Origin: Corydoras sp. C115
Lineage: Eukaryota > Chordata > Actinopteri > Siluriformes > Callichthyidae
Assembly: GCA_019802505.1 (NCBI GenBank)
Contig: JAFMOC010000267.1
Location: 276,001-340,000, forward strand
Length of the DNA: 64,000 nt
Direction: 5' to 3'
The notes under the pieces were generated by a model that was not told the DNA's origin, ran no database searches, and saw only the letters and a program-made list of their open reading frames with translations. The stretch's first letter is position 1; each line of letters opens with the position of its first letter. Positions 12,356 through 23,739 of the stretch are shown piece by piece. A program made the translations under genes and the position numbers.

Positions 12356-13025
12356 ATAAAAACCCGGTCTGGCTGTCATTCTGTCTGTAATAACTCATTA
12401 ACTTCAGTCATATTCATTTTCACTAATTCAGGATCCGTAATCAGACCAAACCTCGAACCACTCAACTCCCTCCACAGTATGTTCTGCATTTTCTCACTAT
12501 AATTTAATAACAACAGTACAGATTTCAATTCCTAGAGCTGTTTTAATGGGTTTATTCTGTTGTCTTAAAATCATACCAGGTCTCAGTGACTGTTGAAGTT
12601 ATATTATTTGTATTGTTTTTTAACAGTTTGATGTTTTCCTTTCATTAAACTTTTTACATTTACATTTGTTTCATGATTTTGGTGTGTGACTGTGTTTTGG
12701 GTGATTTTCAGTTGCAGCAAGGTTGAATAATTGACTTCTTGTGGCAGCACTGTGCCTCACAGCAAGAATGTTATATCTGTGACAAATGATCGTTTGTCCC
12801 AGCATCCATAGACAAGAGAACATCCTGTCAGCTGTGTGTTCCTGCTTTTTGATATTAACCAGATACCAGCAGATGACTGTAATCAACAGAGGAAAGGCTT
12901 AATAGGTGTCATGATGACAGACTTGCAGGAAAAGAACAGTTTTCTCGACTCAGAAACTGAACACAATGACTTGTTTGCTGGCCGCCACTCTGTCCCAGTC
13001 CGTGTTGCAGATGAAGCCAGTGAGC
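12356..13025. other. Convergent 3' ends of ttc3 and vps26c
   Basis: 670 bp separate the two stop codons. On the plus strand ATTAAA at 12644-12649 is the best poly(A) signal for ttc3; an AATAAA touching the stop codon (12355-12360) is probably too close. On the minus strand the first AATAAA downstream of the vps26c stop is the complement of TTTATT at 12551-12556. If both are used, the two 3' UTRs overlap by about 100 bp. Confidence 0.55.
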
Positions 13026-16000
13026 TCATACTCTGCACAGCTTCAGTGGAAAGTTCTCCGTGATTAAATGATCATCATAAAGAACGATCACAACGTTCAC
13101 TTCGAACTCTACAAATGAAAGAGTGAAGGAAATAATAATTTTAGATTTACATTCAGTCAGTCCAGACACAACTTTAAAAAGTGACAGGAATAAAGAGCAA
13201 CAGAGTCAACAGGACATCTCAATAAATCTGGGTGGATAGTTCTAAAACTGCTACATACCAACTTTAAAGTTTGTGGTTTCGAGTGTCGGACATGTGAAGA
13301 GTCTGGGAAAGACCATGTAGATGGGAATCGGGAGGCCGTGGCAAACGTCTCCCTCAGCGATCTGTATGTTCTGGACCTCGGTTGCATCGCGAGCGTAGCC
13401 TTCAGCGCAGCCTGCAGTGAGAATGTAGTTAAGTGTGTAAGTACATTACATTTGGTCATTTAGCTGATGCTTTTATCCAAAGCGACTTACAAGGTGAGCA
13501 CAGGGTTAATCACAACATCCCTGGAGCAATGAGGGTTAAGGGTCTTGCTCAAGGACCCACACTGGTAACTGCAGTGGACCTGGGATTTGAACCCCCAACC
13601 TTCAGATTGAAAGCCCAACGCCCTGACCACTGAGCTACCTCTTCCACAGAAGTAGAACTGTGTATGATTGTTTTACACTTAATGAACAGATTGGAATAAA
13701 GATTATTGGTACTGACTCTGTACCTGAGCCTCAGCGAACGTCAAACAATATTTATTTGGTTTACATAACGGATACAATCATATAAAAATAAAAACAAAAA
13801 CTGCTGTAACAATAGAAGTTAAATACTCCATCCATCATCTAACGCTTATCTGGACCAGACGTCTCTATCTCCAGCTACCTCTTTCAGCTCAGGAGGCACA
13901 CCGACGCGTTCCCAGGCCAATCAAGAAGCCTAAACTCCTCATGTGCTGGGTCTTCCTCTGGGTCTTTTCTCAGTTAGACATGCCCGAAAAACCCCACCAG
14001 GAAGGTGTCCAAGAAGCATCCAGACATGGACGAGAAGGGGTAGTACTCCTTACCCCTCATCTCTAAGCAAAAGCCCAGCCAGTTTGCGGAGTAAACTCAT
14101 TTTGGTTGCTTGTATGTCACGCATTCTTTCGGTCACTACCCAGAGTTTGTGGCCATAAGTGAGGGTAGGAAGGTAAATTTTATTATTATTTTATTATTCA
14201 ATTATTACTGCAGATGCTGCACCGATCCGTCTGTCAGCCGCCACCTCCGTCTTTCCCCTCACTCGAGAACAAGATCCTGAGGTACTTAAAGTGCTCCACA
14301 TGAAGCAGGAACTCCTCTCGAGCCTGTTAAATATTGTTGAGTCTTAAAGCTTAAACCAAAATGTTCTCCCCTGGCTGGGCATGGGGAACCCTCCCTGTGT
14401 AACAACAAGAGGAATAAGTAGTCAAGATAATGAGAGGAGATGAGATATGTTCGTCTTAAAGATTGACGGGCTGAACATTTAAAGGCACAACTGCTGAACT
14501 ATTCAGATCACTATTGTGATCCTTAGTTCAGTGTCTGTGGGGTTTAACAGCAGGTTAATTTTCCATAGTGCCTTCTGTGTGCAAGCAAAGTGGACAAAAT
14601 AGATCACTTTATCTCCATCTCTATCTATATAAAGCAACTCACAAGTAACTTGGTTGAGGTCAGAGCGCAGCATCCCTGAAGCAATGAGGGTTAAAGGTCT
14701 TGCTCAAGGACCCACATTGGTAACTTCAGTACATTTACATTTACATTTAGTCATTTAGCAGACGCTTTTATCCAAAGCGACTTACAAATGAGAACACCAC
14801 AAGTCAGAAGCCATGGAGAAAACAACTATACTGTAAATTCATCAAACCTGATTGTTATTCGATGCTGCCCCCCCCCCCTTTTTTTTTCCTACAACAGGTA
14901 TTTGTTAAAGAGATGCATCTAAAGTAGTTTCTTAAACTTGTTTAGTGATTCTGCCTTACGGACAGAGTTGGGAAGATCGTTCCACCATTTTGCAGTGGTG
15001 AACGCCACAGAGTGAGAATTAGCTCCTCGTGAGGTGGAATCAGCAGGCGGCAATCATCACTGGAGTGAAGTGAACGAGTCGGAGTTTGAAAAGATAGAGT
15101 GAAGGTAGGAGGGGGAAGATCCAGAAATGGTTCTGTATCCCAGAGTCAGTGACTTGTACTGAAATCTCAGTAGACCTGAGATTTAAACCAACAACCCTCA
15201 GATTAATAAGCCAACACCCTAACCATCAAGCTACCACACCTTTTAATAAAGTGGTGGATTTAAACAAAGAACAGGCACTGCAGAAAAGAGACCTGATAAT
15301 CTTGCCTGAATGATCCATCAACAGACTGAACAGTGGGTCATTACCGTGTTGCCTCTAAATGTTTGTTACTGAACATTACATTTACATTTAGTCATTTAGC
15401 AGACGCTTTTAGCCAAAGTGACTTACAAATGAGAACACCACAAGTCAGAAGTTATGAAGAAAACCAACTATACTGTAAATTCACCAAACCTGATTGTTAT
15501 TTGATGCTGCCCCCCCCCTTTTTTTTTACACAACAGGTATTTGTTAAAGAGATGCGTCTTCAGTAGTTTCTTAAAACTGTTTAGAGATTCTGCCTTACGG
15601 ACAGAGATGGGAAGAACGTTCCACCATTTTGCAGTGGTGAACGCCACGGAGTGAGAATTAGCTCCTCGGTGAGGTGGAATCGCCAGGCGGCAATCATCAC
15701 TTGAGTGAAGTGAACGAGCCGGAGTGTATTTTGAAAAGATAGAGTGAAGGTAGGAGGGGGAAGATCCAGAAATGGTTCTATAGGCCAGAGTCAGTGACTT
15801 GTACTGAATGCGAGCAGCTACAGGAAGCCAATGGAGGGAAGTAATGGAGTAACATGAGTTCTTGGGGGTTAAACACGAGTCGGGCTGCAGAGTTTTGAAT
15901 TAGTTGAGGTCTGATTGTGGAAGCTGGGATACCGGCAAGTAGCGGATTACAATAATCAAGCTGGGATAGGATGAGGGCTTGAACTAACAGCTGGGTAGCA

Positions 16001-19000
16001 TGTTCAGTCAAAAAGGGTCTGATCTTCCTGATGTTGTAAAGAAGGAATCTGCAGGAACGGGCGGTTTTGATAACATGATCAGAGAGTTTAAGGTGGGAGT
16101 CTATTGTGAAACCAGAACATACTGAACATGTCTGATATTAAAATATGGATATCTGCCACACGAAAAAAGCGGATCAAATCCAAAACTAGAAGTGTAGAAG
16201 AAAACCTAAAAAGGAGGAAAACTAAAAATATTGCAATAATAGACCAAAGAATATTGTGGAGTTGCTTGCCCAGCAATGGCGACATCTGGTGATAAAAAAG
16301 TGAATTGCATACAATGGCACTGTTGTAAAGAGTTATTATGCTTAATACACACACACACACACAAACAGTTTGGCGTGAAGAAATCGACTGTGAGAGCAAT
16401 AATCAGAAAATGGAAGACCTACAAGACCACTGCTAATCTCCCTCGAGACTCAGATCTTGCAGTGCCTGACGTGTCCCCCTGCTTAAGCCAGTACATATCC
16501 AAGTGTGTCTGAAGTTTGCTAGAGAGCATGTGGATGTTCTGGAAGAGTATTGGGAGAATGTCTTATGGTCAAATGAAACCAAATTAGAACTGTTTGGTAC
16601 AAACACAACTCATCGTGTTTGGAGGAGAGTGAATGCTGAGTTGCATCCAAAGAACACCATACCAACTGTGAAGCACGGGGGTGGCAACATCATGCTTTGG
16701 GGCTGTTCCTCTGCACAGGAACCAGGGCGACTGGTCCATGTACATGAAAGAATGAATGGGGCCATATGTTGTGAGATTTTGAGTGCAAATCTCCTTCCAT
16801 CAGAAAGGGCATTGAAGATGAAATGTGGCTGGGTCTTTCAGCATGACAATGATCCCAAGCACAATGCCAGGCCAACAAAGGAATGGCTTCGTAAGAAGCA
16901 TTTCAAGGTCCTGGAATGGCCTAGTCTCCAGATCTCAACCCCATAGAAAAGAAAACTTTTGGAGGGAGTTGAAAGTCCGTGTTGCCCACCGACAGCCCCA
17001 AAGCATCACTGCTCTAGAGGAGATCTGCATGGAGGAATGAGCCAACATACCAGCAACGGTGTGTGCCAAGCCAACCTTGTGAAGTTACAGAAAATGTTTG
17101 ACCTCTATCATTACCAACAAAGGATATATAACAAAGTGTTGAGATGAACTTTTGTTATTGACTAAATTTCTGTTTTCCACCATTATTTGCAAATAAATTA
17201 TTTAAAAAATGTGATTTTCAGAAATTTTTTTTCTCATTTTGCCTCTCATAGTTGAGATCTACCTGTGATGTCAATTACAGGCCTCTCATCTTTTTAAGTG
17301 GGAGAACATGCACAATTGGTGACTTTGGAATACTCCCCCCCACTGTATATATGATGGGTGGCACAGTGGCTTAGTGGTTAGCACTTTCGCCTCTCAGCGC
17401 TAGGGATTCCCGGTTCGAATCCCCATCTGGGTGGAGCTTCCATGTTCTCCCCGTGCCTGCGTGGGTTTCCTCCGGGTTCTCCGGGTTCCTCCCACAGTCC
17501 AAAAACATGGATCAAGTCAATTGAGTTCTCCAAATCGCCCCATATAGAGTGTGTCTGCGTGGGTGTCTGTGTGAGTGAGTGTGTGCCCAGCAATGGATTG
17601 GCGCCCTGTCCTGTGGGCCCAGCGCCCGAAACGTTCTCCCCTGGATGGGCATGGGGAACCACACCGCGACCCTAACATAGGATAAAGCGGAAAATAATGA
17701 ATGAATGAATGTATATATGATACATATGCGTTTGTGTATGTATACACACACACTCACTATAAACCGGAGAACCCGGAGGAGACCCATGCAGACATGGGAA
17801 GAACATGGAAACTTCATCCAGATTGGGATTTGAATCTGGAATCCCCAGCTCTGAAAAGCGAATGTGCTAATCACTAAGCCACTGTACCGCCTCTAAAAAT
17901 GTGAATTCAGTGTAAATTAAGTGCTCTAAATTGCATGAAGTACGTGTGTGTGAGTGTGTGCCCAGCAAAAGATTGGCGGCCTGTCCTGGGTGTATCTGCC
18001 CAGCGTCTGAAACTTTCTCTCCTGAATGGTTATGTGGACCCCCCCACCCTAGTAGAGTATTAAAGGGAAGATATTGAATAAAGGAACCCTCAGTTTTTTC
18101 TCTTTTAATCATGCACTCACTTAGCAGCAATCAAAAAATAACCAATACTGCAAAAATTTGGTGATGAAGAAATACTCTTTAGGTTTAATTTTTTTGCAAT
18201 AAGCAGCAGCAGAATCCAGTGAAGACCAATCACATGACATGTTTTCTGATTTCACTGTAATAAATTTTAATTCCTAGTACCAGTATTTAAGATCCCATAG
18301 TGGAGATATGGCCTGCCTCTTTACATGAACAGTATAGCATTTGTAAATATAAATGTCACTTTGTAGTTGCTGTGCCATTAATATGAAGTTAACATTTTTC
18401 TTGTGGTTTCATGCAAATATTGAGTGATTTTAAGAGGACCCACACTAAACAGGAAATATAGCCTGAATGTATATTCCACTGACGGACAGTAAAAACATAA
18501 GATGCACACTTTCTTACCACAGGTCTCCACCCGGACGAGCTGCAGCTCGACACTTTTAATGGCCACTTCAGAACTCTCCACCACCAGCTCTCCTGTAAGC
18601 GGCTGTGTGATCACACAGTTAGTGGCATCCAGATGACCTCGGATCAGGAACTTTGGGAGTGCACCCCTCTATGATGACAAATGAAAACTGCCTTAATCTC
18701 AAGAACAAGTCAAAATATATAAAATACAGTGTTTCCTAAGCCTCTGACCTCCTTAACATTCTGCAGTGTCTCAGGGGTGATGCTGAAATCTACTGGACTC
18801 AGCTGCACTTTAGATTTCTGTGGCTGGGGAATCCAATGTGTTGATATAGGGATAAATTACATATTATTACAAAATGATTCTTAATGAATACAATCCATAT
18901 TTCTGAATGATTTGAGTGAGGAGTAACCTGGCAGTGCAGCATGAATTCACAGGTCTTGCTGAGGTCTTTGGCCAGCAGAGAGCGTTTCACGTCGCAGCGG

Positions 19001-22000
19001 AGTGTGTACTGGAAACAGAGAAGTGGGAATGTACATTTACACAGGTCTGATGTTTATAGAAATTATATATTACATTTGTAATAACATACATCTTAGACCT
19101 GCATGTGTATCAGTCAGGGTTGTCACCTTTCATAAATGAAAATAAGGGACACCCAGATGGCTCCTTAGCCATGACCACCACGGGCCCGACTCCTATGGGA
19201 TAGGGTGTCCAGTAGTGCTATGATTCATCTTGTGTGCCGTGTTTTTAGTTGAGAGCTAATTAGGACTAAAGAACTCTAAGCTCAGAGTTAAAGGCCTTTT
19301 GTAGAGATGATCAGAATAGAATTGCAACTACAAGAATGAAATAACAAAGCTGAATACATAAAGGTTTTTACTGAGTATATACTAATTTCCAAACTTTAGG
19401 ACATATAATATTTTTATTATTTAGTGTTATAAAAGGCAGCATAATTATCTACAGGGTTTGTCATTAATGCTACAAAAATACAGAATACATAAAATTAGAT
19501 GCAACAAACCTTCGCTTAAGGCTATACTACTATTTGTGTGACTAGTGAGGTGTGGTAGCTCAGTGGTTATGGTGTTGGGCTATCAATCTTAAGGTTATAG
19601 GTTCAAATCCCAGGTCATCTAAAGTTACCAATGTGTGTCCTTGAGCAAGACCCCAAATCCTCATTGTTCCAGGGACGCTACGGCCAATGTTGTGCTCGCT
19701 TTGTAAGTCGCTTTGGTTTAAAGCGTCTGATAAATCTAAATGTAACCAATCACACAAAAAATAGATTGTATCATATTTTGTGGGTGTGATAGCTAAGTGG
19801 TTATGGTGTTGGGCTATTAAGCTGAACGTTGTGGGTTCAAATCCCAGGTCCACTGAAATTACCTATGTGGGTCAATGGAGCTCATCGCTCCAGGGCAGCT
19901 GTGGCCAACCATGTACTCGCTTTGAATAAAAGTGTCCGCTACATGAGCGAATGTAAATGTAGTGTTCCTGTCGTTCTAGTCTATTAGTTTTTAAACATGT
20001 ACCTGTATGTTAACAAAAACCCCATGGTAGGTCTCATATAGCACTTTGTTTCCTTTTGCTTGCAGTGGAAATTCAAAGGGGATCTCGGTTTTGCCTCCTG
20101 GCACTTTTCCTGGTTTAGCCACTTCAATGTTACTGCTGATTAGCTGAATAGGCTGTGGAGGACAAATATAGAAACACTTTAATCAAAACAGCTCTCTTTG
20201 ATCTAAATATTGCAGTCAAAAATATTTTTCCACAATGGCAAAAGTTCCTAAACTCATGATTTTTTTTCTAAATTCTCACAAAGATTTTACTTATAACTTC
20301 ATCTGATTTTAAAACAACTTCTAAAAATAAATAAGAGAAGCAAATCAAACATATGAAGCCAAATATTTTAGACTTGATTGTCTATTTACAGGGAAAATTA
20401 TCCAATATTTACTATGAACCTTTTGCATGAGTAGATAAATTAGGCGTTTTCAATCAATGGGATTACAACCAGGTGTGAGTGGATGTCCCGTATTGTTTGA
20501 AAAAAATAGGAATTTTATAGTTTGATCTTTACAACACGTGTGTAAGTATATCATGGCATGAACAAATGGAGATTTCTGCTGCAACAACTGAACAAAAACA
20601 TCACAACAATTTCCAATAATGATCTAAAAAAAATGGAAATAAAGTTCACAAAACCTGTAAAAGTATTTCTATGTGATAACAGTATTTAGGATGAACAGTG
20701 ACAGGAACTGCAAATCTGGTCTTAAAAGTTAGTTCTTCCTTAACTACTGACTGGTGTTCTCTGACTTCTGAGTCGCTTTGGATAATATCCATCCATCCAT
20801 TATCTTCCGCTTTATCCTCTATTAGGGTCGCAGTGGGGTTCCCCATGCCCATCCAGGGGAGAATGTCTCGGGCACTGGGCAGATACACCCAGGACAGGGC
20901 GCCAATCCATCGCTGGGCACACACTCACTCACACAAACACACTCTATCTGGGGCAATTTGGAGAATTCAATTGACTTGATCCATGTTTTTGCACTGTGGG
21001 AGGAACCCGGCGGACACGGGGAGAACATGGAAACTCCAGCCAGATGGGGATTCGAACCGGGAATCCGTAGCGCTGAGAGGCGAACGTGCTAACCACTAAG
21101 CCTCTGTGCCGCCCGCTTTGGATAATAGGATCTGCTAAATAACTAAAAGTAAATGTAAAATAATTAAATGCTATTTGTAGAAATGTTCATCACAATTTAT
21201 ATTTTTTACAGACTAAACTATTTGTACTTTTTCTATGTGCATGAGACATTGATGACCATAAAACATATTTTTCTAAATATTAGACCAAGTTAATAATTCC
21301 CTGGACATTTCATTTTAAAATACAGATTTAGAATTTGTAAGGTAATACATCATCGAGGTTAAAACAGCTTGAAGACCATGTTAAAATGGAATAATAATAA
21401 TCATCATCATCATCATCATCATCATCTCAATATAAAAACATTTAAATTTCATATGACAAAAGCTCTCTGTGCGTCATGACATCACAGTAAGGTCAGTCAT
21501 CAATTATTTAGAGTTGGCTTGTAAAATGAAACCATCATATTATTGGCATGGAGGTTTGAATACCTTAACAGAATTGTAAAATGCCTCAAAGACTCCAACA
21601 CTTTTAGAGCTGAGCTGCAGGTTAACCACGCCTTCCATTGTCAGTATAATTCCCTGATGCTGCACAGCTTCCTTACTGTTGATCACCACCACTCCAGTCA
21701 GAACCTCCTGAAATCCAAAAGTGTATAAGCAGAAATGTTTATACATATATAAGTAGAGTCCTCTGCAAAAGTGCATCTAGAAAGAAATAGTTCAAAGGAG
21801 GGAGACATCAGTTTTGTTTGAATCACACAATAAATCCACTTTTTTTTAAGTGAGCAGTATAATAGTCAGTTATCCATTAATTTCTCATCAGCTGTGGCCT
21901 GTTTCAGGACACTTTAAGACATTTACCACAGCAGGGTGAAAAAAATGAGTGAATAAAATAACTTCTGACCCCTCTCATCCTAGACAGCACATCTTCCAGC

Positions 22001-23583
22001 CACTTCCTTCTGGTAGAAGATTCAAGGCCATCAAAGCTAGACACACTAACAGCATTTCCACAGAACTATAGCACTCAACAACCACCACAGTGGTCACTAT
22101 GCACTTTAAACAACTTGTAACCTACAACTTACTACTTTAATGTAATATAATGCTAATTCTGCACAAGTCTACCACAGCATTTGTATAAATATTCCATTTA
22201 TTCTGTAATAATCTATAAATAATAACACAATACACTGTATATTTTATATATATTTGCAGTAATTTCACATCCTACGTGTACAGGGTGGGTGGAATAGGTC
22301 AGTAGTTAAGGTGTTGGTCCATCAATCTGAAGGCGGTAGGTTCAAATCCCAGGACCATTGAAGTTACCAATGTGCGTCCCTGAGCCTTAAACCTCATTGT
22401 TCTGTGGGATGCTGTGTCCAACCCTGTGTTCTGACCCCAACCATCAAGTTGGGATCCTTCTAAGTCGCTTTGGATAAAAGTGTCAGCTGAATGACCAAAT
22501 GTAAATGTACAGATATCTCCTAGTTTTCTCTAGCTCCTTGTGTTCTTTTTTTTTATTTTTCTCCGTGAGACTACCTGATTACGTTATAATTTCCATAGTA
22601 ATTCTGTCTATTCCAGAATGTGTTTGTGTGTGTGCCCAGTGATGGATTGGCGCCCTGTCCTGGGTCTATCTGCCCAGCGCCCGAAGCGTTCTCCCCTGGA
22701 TGGGCATGGGGAACCCCACCGCGACCCTAATAGAGGATAAAGCGGGAGACAATGAATGAATGAATTCTGTCTATTCCTTTCATATAGTCTGTGCTGTCAT
22801 GTTGATTTAGTATGGCACATGTCACACATGTGTGCAATCACCAAAACAAATTCCATGTATGTGTAACATACTGAGGGTGTGTCTAATTTTGTCTCTCAGC
22901 GCAGGGATCCAGGTTTAATTCGCACGACTTCACACAACAAACACAATTATTCATTCATTCATTATCTCCCGTTTTATCCTCTATTAGGGTCGCGGTGGGG
23001 TTCCCCATGCCCATCCAGGGGAGAAAGTTTCGGGCGCTGGGCAGATAGACCCAGGACAGGGCGCCAATCCATCGCTGGGCACACACTCACTCACTCACAC
23101 AGACACACTCTATAATACTCTAAAATCTAAAATCAATGGGAAAAGAAAGAACTGAACTGTGAATATCCATCCACTTCCACTTTGTCCTATATTAGAGTCG
23201 TGGGGGGGGGGGGTTCCCCATGCCCATCCAGGGGAGAACATCTCAGGCGCTGGGCAGATAGACCCAGGACAGGGCGCCAATCCATCGCTGGGCACACACT
23301 CACTCACTCAGACACACTCTATATGGGGCAATTTGGAGAACTCAATTGACTTGATCCATGTTTTTGGACTGTGGGAGGAAACCGGAGAACCCGGAGGGAA
23401 CCCACGCGGACACGGGGAGAACATGGAAACTCCACCCAGATGGGGATTCGAACCGGGAATCCCTAGCTAACCACTAAGCCACCGTGCCGCACCAAACACA
23501 ATTAATGAAATAAAATGCAACGTTACCCCCTCGTGGTACACTTTGTTTGCACGCTTAAGTCTTAAATCCAGAATGACGCTCAT
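13026..23583 (-). CDS. vps26c: VPS26C (DSCR3), retriever/Commander subunit, complete
   Basis: Eight coding exons on the minus strand: 23527-23583 (ATG at 23583), 21564-21707, 20003-20152, 18928-19008, 18749-18823, 18518-18668, 13259-13411 and 13026-13108 (TGA 13028-13026). They total 894 nt, or 297 residues, the length of the mammalian protein. Recognisable blocks are LKRANKVYHEG at the start, SVQHQG-like AVQHQG and EAFYNSVK in exon 2, KVLYETYHGVFVNIQ in exon 3, KRSLLAKDLSKTCEF in exon 4, CVITQPLTGELVVESSE in exon 6, GYARDATEVQNIQIAEGD in exon 7 and the end NFPLKLCRV. The protein has an arrestin-like fold. In the family it binds VPS35L and VPS29 as retriever and, with SNX17, returns integrins and other cargo from endosomes to the plasma membrane. 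All splice sites are GT-AG. The start agrees with the known N terminus and no upstream in-frame ATG is close. Confidence 0.97.
13445..13650 (-). repeat. L2-tailed tRNA-SINE
   Basis: Minus-strand copy: head GAGGTAGCTCAGTGG with B box GGTTCAAATCC-like GGGGGTTCAAATCCC, then GGGTCCTTGAGCAAGACCC, and the 3' end AAGTCGCTTTGGATAAAAGC. It lies in vps26c intron 7. Confidence 0.88.
13829..14335 (-). mobile_element. RTE/Rex3-type LINE 3' fragment, degenerate
   Basis: On the minus strand the conceptual product keeps the order of the RTE reverse-transcriptase C terminus: FKYL, LTYGHKLWVVTER, KMSLLRKLAG and a GRPST-like stretch. The end near 13829 reads TTAGATGATGGATGG. Frameshifts are many. It is clearly older than the copies at 46589 and 60215. 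Confidence 0.8.
14629..15240 (-). repeat. L2-tailed tRNA-SINE split by an L2 LINE fragment
   Basis: The SINE 3' half is at 14629-14730 (GGGTTAAAGGTCTTGCTCAAGG) and its head half at 15166-15240 (GACCTGAGATTTAAACCAACAACC, CATCAAGCTACCACACC). The L2-type LINE at 14731-15165 separates them; TCAGTA occurs on both sides of the junction. Confidence 0.8.
14731..15165 (-). mobile_element. L2-type LINE, 5'-truncated copy 1
   Basis: Its 3' tail is the complement of ACATTTAGTCATTTAGCAGA at 14745-14765. It is about 435 bp and closely related to the copy at 15369 (shared CCTTACGGACAGAG and GGCGGCAATCATCACT). It includes the complement of the L2 reverse-transcriptase end. Confidence 0.85.
15369..16110 (-). 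mobile_element. L2-type LINE, 5'-truncated copy 2 with RT remnant
   Basis: Same 3' tail as copy 1. The minus strand at 15778-16011 encodes LVQALILSQLDYCNPLLAG and IQNSAARLVF, the conserved end of the L2-clade reverse transcriptase. It is frameshifted near 15840 and is not functional. Confidence 0.88.
16270..17345 (+). mobile_element. Tc1-like element, degenerate, left end not found
   Basis: The right end is ...CCCCCCCACTG followed by TA at 17346-17347. The transposase is broken: HTH part FGVKKSTVRAIIRKWK at 16367-16420, a deletion near 16440-16500, then LWSNETKLELFG where the first catalytic Asp is Asn, FQHDNDPKHN, and a frameshift before the Glu region (16930-16960). No matching left terminal repeat was found before 16270. 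Confidence 0.85.
17356..17709 (+). repeat. RTE-tailed tRNA-SINE, full length, 12-bp target duplication
   Basis: TGTATATATGAT is repeated at 17344-17355 and 17710-17721. The head GGGTGGCACAGTGGCTTAGTGG, B box GGTTCGAATCC and tail GATAAAGCGGAAAATAATGAATG are all present. The left duplication covers the very end of the Tc1 copy at 16270-17345, so this SINE inserted later. Confidence 0.96.
17762..18083. repeat. RTE-tailed tRNA-SINE with inverted 5' half
   Basis: 17762-17892 is the SINE 5' half in minus orientation (ending in the complement of GGCGGTACAGTGGCTTAG). 17893-18083 is the 3' half in plus orientation, starting at the AAAACATGGATTCAA equivalent and ending GAAGATATTGAATAAAGG. The two parts together cover the element once, with about 15 bp missing at the joint. 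Confidence 0.75.
19546..19747 (+). repeat. L2-tailed tRNA-SINE
   Basis: GGTGTGGTAGCTCAGTGG head, B box GGTTCAAATCC, CTTGAGCAAGACC and the GTAAGTCGCTTTGG 3' region ending CTAAATGTAA. It lies in vps26c intron 3. Confidence 0.9.
19778..19962 (+). repeat. L2-tailed tRNA-SINE, second copy in the same intron
   Basis: TGGGTGTGATAGCTAAGTGG head, B box GGTTCAAATCC, and an ATAAAAGTGTCCGCTACATG tail. It is 30 bp from the previous copy in the same orientation. Confidence 0.88.
20788..21114 (-). repeat. RTE-tailed tRNA-SINE with 13-bp target duplication
   Basis: GCTTTGGATAATA is repeated exactly at 20775-20787 and 21115-21127. The target is itself the tail of an older L2-tailed SINE (GTCGCTTTGGATAA...CTGCTAAATAACTAAAAG), which gives the insertion order. 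It lies in vps26c intron 2. Confidence 0.96.
21395..21426. repeat. (ATC)n microsatellite
   Basis: AATAATAATCATCATCATC run in vps26c intron 2. Confidence 0.9.
22284..22510 (+). repeat. L2-tailed tRNA-SINE, diverged
   Basis: GTGGAATAGGTCAGTAGTT head, B box GGTTCAAATCC and the end TAAGTCGCTTTGGATAAAAG then GACCAAATGTAAATG. It lies in vps26c intron 1. Confidence 0.85.
22615..22762 (+). repeat. 5'-truncated RTE-tailed SINE with 15-bp target duplication
   Basis: AATTCTGTCTATTCC is repeated at 22600-22614 and 22763-22777. Only the 3' half of the SINE is present, ending GGATAAAGCGGGAGACAATG with ATGA repeats. The 5' truncation plus target duplication is the signature of target-primed reverse transcription. 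Confidence 0.95.
22950..23492 (-). repeat. Chimeric SINE: full SINE + transduced flank + second SINE 3' half
   Basis: On the minus strand this reads: tRNA head and body (23492 to about 23160), then about 38 bp of non-SINE DNA (23122-23160), then a second SINE 3' half (about 23115 to 22950) with its ATGA tail. CAAACACAATTA is repeated at 22938-22949 and 23493-23504, so the whole block entered once. The middle segment also occurs beside the SINE at 42503. Confidence 0.85.
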
Positions 23584-23731
23584 TTTTATTGAAAACTTCA
23601 GACGTCTGCAACTACTGGCGTATTTTCCGCGTCGTCTGAATCACGTGATCCTTTAAAGTCACATGACCCGGTGTTTCCCCCTCTTTGTTATTGTTCCGGG
23701 GCTCCTCCGAAACAGCTTTTCTAATCCGTTT
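23584..23731 (-). promoter_or_regulatory. vps26c promoter with two CLEAR-type E-boxes
   Basis: Just upstream of the vps26c ATG are TCACGTGA at 23641-23648 and GTCACATGAC at 23658-23667. Both fit the palindromic E-box bound by TFEB/TFE3/MITF and USF. The segment is free of repeats and richer in CG than its surroundings. Transcription start is not determined. Confidence 0.6.
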
Positions 23732-23739
23732 ATTCTGAT

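Noticed and set aside
12355..12360. AATAAA overlapping the ttc3 stop codon as poly(A) site
   Set aside because: A site there would leave almost no 3' UTR; a later ATTAAA at 12644 is more likely.
17370..17425. tRNA-like A and B boxes in SINE heads
   Set aside because: They are pol III promoter remnants of SINEs; no complete cloverleaf or anticodon arm supports a tRNA gene.
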